Assembly (NCBI GenBank): GCA_002352635.1
Contig: DEIT01000005.1
Location: forward strand, 11,814 to 19,039
Direction of reading: 5' to 3'
DNA from: Hyphomicrobiaceae bacterium UBA2767
Lineage (GTDB): Bacteria > Pseudomonadota > Alphaproteobacteria > Rhizobiales > Methyloligellaceae
DNA length: 7,226 nt
Numbering within the stretch: position 1 is the first letter of the stretch; each line of letters starts with the position of its first letter. The notes under the pieces were generated by a model. That model worked only from the letters and a program-made list of their open reading frames with translations, made no database searches and was not told the DNA's origin. Shown here piece by piece: positions 1 to 5,850 of the stretch. A program made the translations under genes and the position numbers.

Positions 1-494
1 ATCGTTGGCGTCTGCCCGAGGAAGTAGGGTCCGTCCTGAAGCGCTGAATCTAGAATCTTGAGCACATTGGCAACCTCCGGCAGACCAGCATCGATCACCT
101 CCCGATCGGGCGTCCCGTCGGGGCCTTTCGGGAACGCGTAGGGAAGGACGTGCCGACGGAGAATGGCCGGGTTCACATAGTCGTTGAAGGCGCTGATCCA
201 CTGTTCCATCAGCGCTGCCTGACGACGTTCCGACGGGGCAAGCGATGGCCCCTCGAAGGTGGCGTCGACATACCGGCAGATGGCCGACGTTTCGAACAGA
301 CGGAAGTCCTCGTGCAGCATGACGGGAATACGGCCAAAGGGGTGAAAGGCCAGATGGGCTTCCGACTGGAGCGATTCCGGGCCGCTCAGATGATCAGTAT
401 TCAATTCGCAGGTAACGCCCTTCTCCGAACACGCAATTCGGGCTGTGCGTACATAGGTGCTGAATTCGGGTCCAATCAACTTCACTTCAGACAT
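1..494 (-). CDS. Glutathione S-transferase family protein (partial, C-terminus off left edge)
   Basis: This is the N-terminal 164 residues of a cytosolic glutathione S-transferase-like protein; the rest lies beyond the left edge. The thioredoxin-like domain covers about residues 3-80. It has a FSTYVRTARIA segment (11-21) in the active-site region, HPFGRIPV (51-58) with the conserved cis-proline at 57, and ETSAICRYVD (68-77), the Glu-Ser pair that holds the gamma-glutamyl part of glutathione. The helical C-terminal domain begins around residue 87, and YFLGQTPT at the edge is its typical mid-domain motif. The ATG is supported by GAGGA eight bases upstream on the minus strand. The gene follows the VOC gene on the same strand after 76 bases, so the two may be co-transcribed and controlled by the divergent TetR. 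Such enzymes usually conjugate glutathione to electrophiles, but the substrate cannot be read here. The family call is firm; the subclass is not. Confidence 0.9.
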   Translation of the reverse strand, partial: MSEVKLIGPEFSTYVRTARIACSEKGVTCELNTDHLSGPESLQSEAHLAFHPFGRIPVMLHEDFRLFETSAICRYVDATFEGPSLAPSERRQAALMEQWISAFNDYVNPAILRRHVLPYAFPKGPDGTPDREVIDAGLPEVANVLKILDSALQDGPYFLGQTPT

Positions 495-570
495 CAGAAA
501 ATCCTCACTCTAGAGTTTGAGTTCGTTGATAAGGCGGAAATCTCCGCGATGATGGGCAATATCGAGCTGG

Positions 571-1020
571 TTAGTCCGCCATGGCGCTCATGGCTTCGGT
601 CATCTCTTCCGGCGTTACATCCCTGACGTGGGTTGCAAGGGTCCAGCGATGGCCCCAGGGGTCTTCCATCACTGCGGTGCGGTCGCCCCAGAACATGTCT
701 TCCGGCGCGGCGATTTCCTTCAGCCCCGCGCCCTTCGCCTTGCTGTGTGCAGCGTCAACATCATCGACATAGAGATAGAAGCGTGTTCCCACATCGGCGT
801 TTGGCGCCAGCATGCCCATGTCGGGGCTTTCATCGCACAGAAAGAGCTTCGAGGATCCTACCTGCACCATCGCGTGCAGGATCTTGTCCGAGCCCGGGAC
901 GGTAAGTTTTCCAATCACTTCCGCACCAAGTGCCTTCTCATACAGATCGAGTGCCGCGTTCCCGTCGCCGACGACGATGAGCGGGGTGATGGTGTTAAAT
1001 CCTTCAGGTATGGCCGGCAT
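571..1020 (-). CDS. VOC family protein, glyoxalase/PhnB-like
   Basis: A 149-residue protein of the vicinal oxygen chelate superfamily, in the PhnB/bleomycin-resistance-like branch. Signs are a first beta-alpha unit with GNAALDLYEKALGAEV (20-35), the strand-rich FYLYVDDVDA segment (81-90), and the closing WGDRTAVMEDPWGHRW stretch (111-126) with the DPWGH signature. The tail RDVTPEEMTEAM is typical of PhnB-like members. The length is normal for a single paired-domain VOC protein. The reading frame is open 16 codons further upstream, but the start at 1020 is preceded by GGAGG with a seven-base spacer, so I take that ATG. Family members include lyases, dioxygenases and antibiotic-binding proteins, and many PhnB-like ones have no known reaction, so no substrate is claimed. 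The protein has no export signal and should be cytoplasmic. It is divergent from a TetR gene and lies upstream of the GST gene. Confidence 0.9.
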   Translation of the reverse strand: MPAIPEGFNTITPLIVVGDGNAALDLYEKALGAEVIGKLTVPGSDKILHAMVQVGSSKLFLCDESPDMGMLAPNADVGTRFYLYVDDVDAAHSKAKGAGLKEIAAPEDMFWGDRTAVMEDPWGHRWTLATHVRDVTPEEMTEAMSAMAD

Positions 1021-1109
1021 GACAATTCCTCCCACGACTTCGTTTGCGGTTACGTTTTGTCCGGCCAATGGAGCTCAACGGGGGGGCGAGCCCATGACCT
1101 TGGTTGAGC

Positions 1110-1137
1110 ATTCTTGAGGTAAACTAAATATGTTCAA
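1110..1137 (-). promoter_or_regulatory. Putative sigma-70 promoter for the VOC-GST unit
   Basis: Read on the minus strand, TTGAAC (1132-1137) and AAGAAT (1110-1115) are separated by 16 bases. Each hexamer matches four of six consensus positions. Transcription would begin near 1103, giving a leader of roughly 80 bases to the VOC ATG at 1020. The -35 element sits inside the inverted repeat at 1126-1147, as expected for a repressor-controlled promoter. The call rests only on hexamer matches and position. Confidence 0.4.
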
Positions 1138-1147
1138 GAACATATTT
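1126..1147. promoter_or_regulatory. Putative TetR operator (perfect inverted repeat)
   Basis: Arms AAATATGTTC (1126-1135) and GAACATATTT (1138-1147) are perfect reverse complements separated by AA. Length and symmetry fit a dimeric TetR-family operator, and the position between a divergent TetR gene and its presumed target operon is the usual one. A second, looser inverted pair, TTCTTGA (1111-1117) with TCAAGAA (1134-1140), partly overlaps it. Binding by the adjacent regulator is inferred. Confidence 0.65.
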
Positions 1148-1160
1148 TCGTTCCACGTTA

Positions 1161-1184
1161 GAGTGGCGAAAATTGAGTGGCGAA
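1161..1184. repeat. Tandem direct repeat in the tetR leader
   Basis: The ten bases GAGTGGCGAA occur at 1161-1170 and again at 1175-1184, a period of 14 bases with AATT between. The pair lies between the inverted-repeat operator and the ribosome binding site of the TetR gene. It may be a small duplication or an additional protein site; no function is evident. Confidence 0.6.
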
Positions 1185-1209
1185 CCAGGAATGAGGGAGC
1201 TTGAAGTCG

Positions 1210-1821
1210 ATGCCATATACCGTTGAACACAAAGCGGAAACACGCACCCGTATTGTGACGAGTGCGCGCCGGCTGTTTAACCGGCGTGGGTTTTCAGAAG
1301 TCTCAATTGACGAGATCATGGCCAGCGCAGGATTGACGCGCGGCGGGTTCTACAATCATTTCAAAACCAAGGATGAGCTCTATGCAGAAGCCATCTCGCT
1401 GACCCTTGAATGTGAAAAAGCCGGCCCCGAGGGCAGCAAGATCGATTTCACGCTGCCGCCGGAACGACTTGCCCAGATAATCATCTCTGCTTACCTGTCC
1501 GACCAGCACTTCAAGGATGTTGAGGACTCGTGCCCCCTGATCGCCCTTCCATCAGACACGTCGCGTGGTGGCCCGCCAGTTAGACAAGCCTACCAGCAGG
1601 TGCTCGAGGCGATGATTGGACTGTTTCAGGCGAGCCAGACTGGTGAGGCGGACGCACGGCAAAAGGCTATCGCAATTGCAACAATGTGCATCGGAGGCAT
1701 GGTGCTGGCCCGCGCGGTCGATGATGTGCAGTTGAGCGAGGAGATCCGGGATGTTGCCCGAGGTACGGCGTTGGAAACGGGTGGTTGGAGCGAAACACAG
1801 GTGGTTGCTGCGGCCGAGTGA
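1210..1821 (+). CDS. TetR/AcrR family transcriptional regulator
   Basis: A 203-residue one-component regulator. The N-terminal DNA-binding domain covers about residues 9-56: TRIVTSARRLFNRRGFSEVS forms the first helices, and IDEIMASAGLTRGGFYNHF (33-51) is the helix-turn-helix with the usual GxFYxHF recognition end. The C-terminal ligand and dimer domain (about 65-195) is helical and diverged, as is normal. I choose ATG 1210 over the in-frame TTG at 1201 because GAGGGAG at 1193-1199 is ten bases from the ATG but almost touches the TTG. The divergent VOC-GST pair and the palindrome between them suggest autoregulation and repression of those genes, relieved by an unknown small molecule. Cysteines occur at 68, 108 (in DSCPLIAL) and 160. 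The DNA-binding role is certain from family; the ligand is unknown. Confidence 0.93.
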   Translation: MPYTVEHKAETRTRIVTSARRLFNRRGFSEVSIDEIMASAGLTRGGFYNHFKTKDELYAEAISLTLECEKAGPEGSKIDFTLPPERLAQIIISAYLSDQHFKDVEDSCPLIALPSDTSRGGPPVRQAYQQVLEAMIGLFQASQTGEADARQKAIAIATMCIGGMVLARAVDDVQLSEEIRDVARGTALETGGWSETQVVAAAE

Positions 1822-1877
1822 ACGAACCAGAAAGTTTCAGTAGCGTTTCCGCGTGGCCCGGAGGTATATCGGCAGTT
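1822..1877. other. Convergent intergenic gap, no clear terminator
   Basis: These 56 bases separate the TetR stop from the stop of the opposing ChaN-like gene. I see no stable hairpin followed by a T-run on either strand, so termination here is either factor-dependent or not visible. Confidence 0.5.
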
Positions 1878-2870
1878 CTAGTGCTTCTTTTTGAATCGCT
1901 TACGCAATTGCTCGCAAGGGTCTTCACGATCCATGCGCGGCGTAAACCAGACATAGTCGGCGACAGGTTCACCGTCCGGACCTGTGGGGATTAGCTCCTC
2001 CGGCGTTTTGGCCGTTTTTTCCGCCTCCAATAACAAGACGGTTACGATCTTTGCATCCGGCACACGCCGCGTCAGATACCAGGGGACCGCGCCATCGGCC
2101 TGCACATGGCCGTTGCCGGCGATCAGAATGGCATCACCATTGCCTGCCGCCCTGATCATGCTATCGGCGAGAACCGCGTCGCGCAGGCGTTGGACGTTGA
2201 CCATTCGGCCGAGCGCATTCCGTGGCATCAGTTCGCAATGAGATTTGTACAGATCATCGAGCAGCGCACTTTCCAAAGCCGCACCAAGAGGCATATCGAG
2301 AAGAAGCGCCGTGCGACGCTTGGTATCAATCACGTCCATCCCTTCCTTGCCGACTTTCTTCAGGGTCGGGCGGTCGATATCGCCGGAGTGGAGCGGTAAC
2401 TTCAGGCGAAATGCCGCGTCCGCGATGGGTTGATAAATGCGCCATTCGGGCCAGCCGCGCGCTTCCCATTTCAAAGCAGCGCCGAGACCGGCAGCATCGG
2501 CCTTTGGGCTTGCGAGATAGGCCTGCAACGCCGGCGTTTCATCCTGAGTAATCATTTCCATCACCAGTGCCGGCTTTCGGTTCGCCGATGCCTTGTCAAC
2601 CAACCATGCCTGCAGCCTGTGATGGTCCGGATTGTCGTGAATTTCGCCCGCTAGCACAAAGCGTGCCTCAGCGACCGACTTGGCCAGCGTCTCCGGGCTC
2701 ACAAAGCGCTTTTCGCGCACCGACCAGATTTGGCCTGTGAGGGCATGATCCTTGAGCAACGCGGACTGCCAGTCACGCCATGGTGGTGTGGTTTCCGCCC
2801 ACGCCAACGTGCAGAGGGCCAGGGTCAGACAAACAGCCGACAGGAACTTGAGAGGGGCAGTGGTACGCAT
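1878..2870 (-). CDS. ChaN family protein (heme/iron-related, exported)
   Basis: A 330-residue exported protein of the ChaN-like (DUF399) family. Residues 1-25 form a signal peptide: a short basic start, a hydrophobic core (9-23) and a likely signal peptidase I site after AWA25. Cysteines at 14 and 20 do not sit in a good lipobox, so lipoprotein status, usual for some ChaN proteins, is doubtful. The hallmark GEIHDNPDHH (75-84) is followed by ALVMEMI (101-107), a Trp-rich segment around 135-148, and GNGHVQADGAVPWYL (252-266) near the C-terminal core. Known ChaN binds heme and is tied to iron uptake in Campylobacter; that role here is inference. The C-terminus ends in a strongly basic run (RKRFKKKH). 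I choose ATG 2870 because of the signal peptide, although it lacks a clear Shine-Dalgarno. The frame stays open 53 codons further up to a TTG at 3029 that overlaps the carA stop. The gene is downstream of carA on the same strand. Confidence 0.85.
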   Translation of the reverse strand: MRTTAPLKFLSAVCLTLALCTLAWAETTPPWRDWQSALLKDHALTGQIWSVREKRFVSPETLAKSVAEARFVLAGEIHDNPDHHRLQAWLVDKASANRKPALVMEMITQDETPALQAYLASPKADAAGLGAALKWEARGWPEWRIYQPIADAAFRLKLPLHSGDIDRPTLKKVGKEGMDVIDTKRRTALLLDMPLGAALESALLDDLYKSHCELMPRNALGRMVNVQRLRDAVLADSMIRAAGNGDAILIAGNGHVQADGAVPWYLTRRVPDAKIVTVLLLEAEKTAKTPEELIPTGPDGEPVADYVWFTPRMDREDPCEQLRKRFKKKH

Positions 2871-3025
2871 GGGGTCAATCACTGCCCCAAGAACGTGCAG
2901 GGGCCAAGAGGGTGAATGGCCGCAAGCGGGATCAGACTTTTGTCCGTTGTCCGCGTGCGAGCAAGTCGAAGCGATGGGCCGGAACGACAATGCAATGGTG
3001 AAGGTCTCTGAATGGCTCCCGAAGG
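2871..3025. other. Gap between carA and the ChaN-like gene
   Basis: These 155 bases contain no recognisable terminator and no convincing promoter for the downstream gene. The ChaN frame is open through all of it by apparent chance, and the translated extension has no recognisable domain. Co-transcription with carA is possible. Confidence 0.5.
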
Positions 3026-4270
3026 TCAACCCGCCAGCGGCTGTTGCTCTTGAAGGGCGGTTTCGCCATTGGCTTCACGGATCAGGTTGATGAATCGCCG
3101 AAACAGATAGTGGCTGTCCTGAGGGCCAGGCGAGGCTTCAGGGTGATACTGCACGGAAAAGACAGGCTTGTTTTTCAGACGGATTCCACAATTTGACCCG
3201 TCGAAAAGGGACACATGGGTTTCCTCGACCGTCTCGGGGAGGCTCTCGCGGTCCACGGTGAAGCCATGATTCATCGAGGTGATTTCGATTTTTTTGGTAG
3301 TGAAGTCTTCTACGGGATGATTGGCGCCGTGATGGCCCTGATGCATTTTCTGTGTCTTTGCCCCAAGTGCCAGCGCCAACATCTGATGGCCGAGGCAAAT
3401 GCCGAATAGGGGCAGATCCGAGTTCACCAGCTTTCTGATTTCGGGAACCGTATATTCCCCCGTTGCCGCCGGGTCACCGGGACCGTTGGAAAGAAAAACA
3501 CCATCAGGTTTGCGGGCGAGAATGTCTTCAGCACTCGTTTCCGCCGGCACCACGGTCACCTTGCATCCAGCACTTGCCAGGCAACGCAGAATATTTCGCT
3601 TGAGCCCATAGTCGACAGCGACCACGTGAAATTTCGCGTTTTCCTGCTTGCCAAATCCGTCTTCCCGCGTCCACAGGGTTTCGTCCCATTCGTAGGATTG
3701 GCCGCAAGTGACATCCTTCGCCAGGTCCATGCCGTCGATTCCCGGCCACGCGGCAGCTTCCTTTTTTAATGCATCGAGATCGAACTGGGCCTTCTCGTCA
3801 TGGGCGATGACCGCGTTCGGCATGCCATGCTCGCGGATCAGTGCGGTTAGTGCCCGGGTATCGACACCGGAGATGCCGATGATGCCGCGCGCCTTGAGCC
3901 ATTCGTTCAGATGTCCCATGGAGCGGTAATTCGACGGATCTGTAATCGCCGCCCGCAGGATGCAGCCGCGCACGCCCGACCCGGCGGCAAGGTTTGATGT
4001 CTCGATATCGTCGGGATTGGCGCCGACATTTCCCACATGAGGGAAGGTAAAAGTGATGATTTGTCCGGCATAGGAAGGGTCAGTCAGGATTTCCTGATAC
4101 CCGGTCATGGCGGTGTTGAAGCAGACTTCGCCGACCGCATGACCGGTTGCACCAACGCCTGCGCCCTCAATCACGGTGCCGTCTGCCAGGACCAGTCGGG
4201 CGGTGCGGGGTGGCACCTGCCAATTGCTTGCGGTTTGTGAGGTTTTTGTGTCGGCTGATGCGTTGCTCAT
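3026..4270 (-). CDS. carA: Carbamoyl-phosphate synthase small (glutaminase) subunit
   Basis: CarA hydrolyses glutamine and passes ammonia to CarB, which makes carbamoyl phosphate for arginine and pyrimidine synthesis in the cytoplasm. The N-terminal small-chain domain (about 24-165) holds NTAMTGYQEILTDPSYAGQ (52-70) and FPHVGNVGANPDD (76-88). The class I glutamine amidotransferase domain (about 214-405) holds SNGPGDP (261-267), the nucleophile elbow GICLGHQM with Cys292, and QYHPEASPGP with His376 and Glu378. This completes the catalytic triad, matching E. coli Cys269/His353/Glu355 with a constant offset of 23. At 414 residues it is longer than E. coli CarA (382), mainly through a polar N-terminal extension of about 20 residues. 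ATG 4270 is chosen over an in-frame TTG at 4306; the ribosome site (AAAGG) is weak. carB is not adjacent: the next gene is ChaN-like. carA is divergent from the GatB/YqeY gene. Confidence 0.97.
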   Translation of the reverse strand: MSNASADTKTSQTASNWQVPPRTARLVLADGTVIEGAGVGATGHAVGEVCFNTAMTGYQEILTDPSYAGQIITFTFPHVGNVGANPDDIETSNLAAGSGVRGCILRAAITDPSNYRSMGHLNEWLKARGIIGISGVDTRALTALIREHGMPNAVIAHDEKAQFDLDALKKEAAAWPGIDGMDLAKDVTCGQSYEWDETLWTREDGFGKQENAKFHVVAVDYGLKRNILRCLASAGCKVTVVPAETSAEDILARKPDGVFLSNGPGDPAATGEYTVPEIRKLVNSDLPLFGICLGHQMLALALGAKTQKMHQGHHGANHPVEDFTTKKIEITSMNHGFTVDRESLPETVEETHVSLFDGSNCGIRLKNKPVFSVQYHPEASPGPQDSHYLFRRFINLIREANGETALQEQQPLAG

Positions 4271-4315
4271 GGGCAATTGGCCTTTGCGGGGTGTGCCGGC
4301 AGCCAAAGTGGCCGG

Positions 4316-4344
4316 AGACTACGGGAAGGAAGGTAATGGGTCAA
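4316..4344 (-). promoter_or_regulatory. Possible carA promoter
   Basis: On the minus strand TTGACC (4339-4344, five of six consensus bases) is followed after 17 bases by TAGTCT (4316-4321, three of six). This places a start near 4309 and a leader of about 40 bases before carA. The -10 is poor, so the call is tentative. I see no PyrR-type attenuator or leader-peptide arrangement. Confidence 0.35.
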
Positions 4345-4401
4345 CCGATTCAGAAAGATTTATTCTTATTTGAAATCAATATGTTAGTTCGAAAAAACGT
4401 G

Positions 4402-4431
4402 TTGCGTTTCGCGCCAAGCATGCATTACCCT
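4402..4431 (+). promoter_or_regulatory. Possible promoter of the GatB/YqeY gene
   Basis: TTGCGT (4402-4407) and TACCCT (4426-4431) are 18 bases apart, about 35 bases before the ATG at 4466. Both hexamers are only partial matches. The position is suitable, but the evidence is weak. Confidence 0.25.
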
Positions 4432-4465
4432 ATGACCCGATCGCCAGAGCGAAACGAAGATTCCC

Positions 4466-4927
4466 ATGCGTGAAGAAATCAACGAAGCCCTCAAGGCAGC
4501 CGTGAAGCTGCAGGATAAGCGTCGCATGTCGACGTTGCGGTTGATCAATGCCGCAATCAAAGACCGCGATATTGCCGCGCGTTCGCACGACCAGAAGTGC
4601 GTGTCGGATGCGGAGGTCATGGAAATCCTGGCCAAAATGGTCAAGCAGCGCAGAGAGTCCATCAAGACCTATACAGAGGGCGGTCGGCCGGAACTCGCCC
4701 AGCAGGAACAGGAAGAGATTGAGATCATCCAATCATTCCTGCCGAAGCAGCTCAGCGAGGATGAAATCCATACGGCGGTTATAGGCGTCATGGAAGAGAT
4801 CGGTTGCGAGGGTCTGAAAGACATGGGTAAGACCATGGGCATGCTGAAAGAGCGCTATACCGGTCAGATGGACTTTGGCAAAGCCAGCCAGATCGTAAAG
4901 ACACAGATTCAAGAGCGTTGCGGGTAG
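4466..4927 (+). CDS. GatB/YqeY domain-containing protein
   Basis: A 153-residue stand-alone YqeY-type protein. Its family fold is the helical domain also found at the tail of GatB, the tRNA-dependent amidotransferase subunit. Diagnostic stretches are MREEINEALKAAVK (1-14), STLRLINAAIKDRDI (22-36), VMEILAKMVKQRRESIKTY (50-68), IIQSFLPKQLSEDEI (87-101) and the glycine-rich KDMGKTMGMLKERYTGQMD near 118-136. The length is typical of the family (about 150). The free-standing form is thought to act with tRNA-linked functions, but its reaction is not established. The start has only a weak purine-rich site (GAAGA). Divergence from carA is a recurrent alphaproteobacterial arrangement. In many genomes primase dnaG follows on the same strand, which is not the case here. 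Transcription ends at an intrinsic terminator that overlaps the stop codon. Confidence 0.93.
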   Translation: MREEINEALKAAVKLQDKRRMSTLRLINAAIKDRDIAARSHDQKCVSDAEVMEILAKMVKQRRESIKTYTEGGRPELAQQEQEEIEIIQSFLPKQLSEDEIHTAVIGVMEEIGCEGLKDMGKTMGMLKERYTGQMDFGKASQIVKTQIQERCG

Positions 4928-4950
4928 GGGCCATTCGGGCTCTTTTTTTT
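4926..4950 (+). terminator. Rho-independent terminator of the GatB/YqeY gene
   Basis: The arms AGGGGCC (4926-4932) and GGCTCTT (4938-4944) pair over seven positions with two G-T wobbles around the loop ATTCG. The T-run at 4943-4950 follows at once. The stem starts within the TAG stop codon. The opposite strand has no T-run after the stem, so it should terminate only plus-strand transcription. Confidence 0.8.
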
Positions 4951-4955
4951 CGCCT

Positions 4956-5174
4956 TCAATCCGATTTCTCATCCGGTTCAAATTCGAGAATATCCCCTGG
5001 CTGGCATTTGAGCACCTCGCAGATTTTCTCCAGTGTCTCGAACCTGACGCCTTTCACTTTGCCGGACTTGAGCAGCGATACATTCTGCTCGGTGATGCCG
5101 ATCCGCTCAGAGAGCTCGCGCGAACGCATTTTATTCTTCGCCAGCATGACATCCAAATTCACGATAATCGGCAT
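4956..5174 (-). CDS. YozG-like small HTH transcriptional regulator (Xre family)
   Basis: A 72-residue protein that is nearly all one Cro/CI-type helix-turn-helix domain. MPIIVNLDVMLAKNKM (1-16) forms the first helix, SRELSERIGITEQNVSLLKSGK (18-39) the HTH, and RFETLEKICEVLKCQPGDIL (44-63) the closing helices, with the CQPGDILEF ending typical of YozG-like regulators. A short acidic tail follows. The length is normal for this class, which has no ligand domain. The ATG lies six bases after the stop of the DUF2975-type gene and has no good site of its own; AGGA is too far upstream. Translation is therefore probably coupled. DUF2975 membrane proteins and this regulator type are commonly encoded together. 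Autoregulation of the shared promoter is inferred from the palindromes there. Confidence 0.92.
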   Translation of the reverse strand: MPIIVNLDVMLAKNKMRSRELSERIGITEQNVSLLKSGKVKGVRFETLEKICEVLKCQPGDILEFEPDEKSD

Positions 5175-5180
5175 GAGGTT

Positions 5181-5741
5181 TCAGACAATCCTGCGGTTTT
5201 CTTCGGCGATACGGACCGCCTCCGCCATGACCAGGGCAATGGCAAGCAGCAGGCCGCCAAGCGTCGCGGCCAGATAATCATTGAGCGAGAACTGCAGGAC
5301 CAAATGCCGCCTGCCCGGTAGCGCACCGGCTGTTAGAGCAACGCTCAGGGCGGCCTGCACAAGTGGGCCGATCGCGACCGCACCAAGTATGGCAACCGCG
5401 ATGCGGCGCAGCCGGCTGCTCGCTTCCACGGTGAAGATTTCACCCTTCCTGTACCCCGCGAACAGACAGAAAGCCTGATAGAGGGCATAGAAGATGACCA
5501 TCAGGGGCAGCGAAGAGATAAGAAATCCGATGAGGCGCGTCTGTCCATCAAGAGTCACATCCGCCATCGGGATCTGAAGTCTGGAAACCACGACCGATTC
5601 AATAATCGTTGGAGAGATCCACACCCAGGCCATGCCGAGCTCGGCGAGAACGGCGCCAACGACAACAGCAATTTGCATGACAAGTGACAGGCGGCGGATT
5701 CTCTGCATCGGTTCGCGCGTTTGATCGATCGCGTCTGGCAT
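5181..5741 (-). CDS. DUF2975 domain-containing membrane protein
   Basis: A 186-residue inner-membrane protein with four predicted transmembrane segments at about 19-42, 69-95, 112-138 and 154-174. Family signs are the cytoplasmic-loop motif YRKGEIFTVEASSRLRRI (97-114) and the C-terminal GGLLLAIALVMAEAVRIAEEN (162-182). The function of DUF2975 proteins is unknown. Because they are usually paired with a YozG-like HTH protein, a role in sensing or in holding the regulator is plausible but unproven. ATG 5741 is chosen because GGAG lies nine bases upstream; ATG 5756 and the TTG at 5771 in the same frame have no such site. The gene is first in a two-gene operon with the HTH gene six bases downstream, and has a strong promoter of its own. 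Confidence 0.85.
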   Translation of the reverse strand: MPDAIDQTREPMQRIRRLSLVMQIAVVVGAVLAELGMAWVWISPTIIESVVVSRLQIPMADVTLDGQTRLIGFLISSLPLMVIFYALYQAFCLFAGYRKGEIFTVEASSRLRRIAVAILGAVAIGPLVQAALSVALTAGALPGRRHLVLQFSLNDYLAATLGGLLLAIALVMAEAVRIAEENRRIV

Positions 5742-5780
5742 TTCCCGAAACTCCATATTGATAAACAGCAATTATTTATC

Positions 5781-5808
5781 GTTATACAATAAAAATTGAT
5801 TGTGACAA
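5781..5808 (-). promoter_or_regulatory. Strong sigma-70 promoter of the DUF2975-HTH operon
   Basis: On the minus strand TTGTCA (5803-5808) and TATAAC (5781-5786) each match five of six consensus bases and are 16 bases apart, in a clearly AT-rich stretch. Transcription should start near 5774, about 33 bases before the ATG at 5741. It is the best promoter in the window. Palindromic elements overlap both hexamers. Confidence 0.7.
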
Positions 5809-5809
5809 T
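5799..5809. promoter_or_regulatory. Operator-like palindrome over the -35 element
   Basis: ATTGT and ACAAT flank a single G, forming a perfect 11-base palindrome over the -35 hexamer. A related imperfect copy, ATCGT-TAT-ACAAT, covers 5778-5790 over the -10. This is a plausible site for the small HTH protein of the operon; binding is inferred. Confidence 0.4.
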
Positions 5810-5850
5810 ATGAAGGCCGCCATGTGCCGGTTGTTGTGATGTTGGCTTGA

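Noticed and set aside
495..570. A short open stretch between VOC and GST on the minus strand that reads like a protein tail (ending HHRGDFRLINELKL then a stop), possibly a gene remnant.
   Set aside because: Only about 24 codons are open, no start codon is present, and that much open frame is expected by chance. I recognise no family.
150..626. Plus-strand open frame of 158 codons opposite the GST gene.
   Set aside because: It is antisense to a clearly recognised GST and has no family features or ribosome site.
628..1107. Plus-strand open frame of 159 codons opposite the VOC gene.
   Set aside because: Shadow of the VOC gene; the composition is that of an antisense frame and no domain is seen.
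2871..2890. GGGG/CCCC hairpin just before the ChaN start as a possible translation control element.
   Set aside because: Only four base pairs can form, too weak to support a call.
3026..4270. Expected carB next to carA.
   Set aside because: No CarB sequence is present in the window. In many alphaproteobacteria carA and carB are separated, so its absence is not remarkable.
5796..5809. FNR-like site near the DUF2975 promoter.
   Set aside because: One half (ATCAA) matches but the other half matches only two of five positions of TTGAT, so the symmetric consensus is not met.
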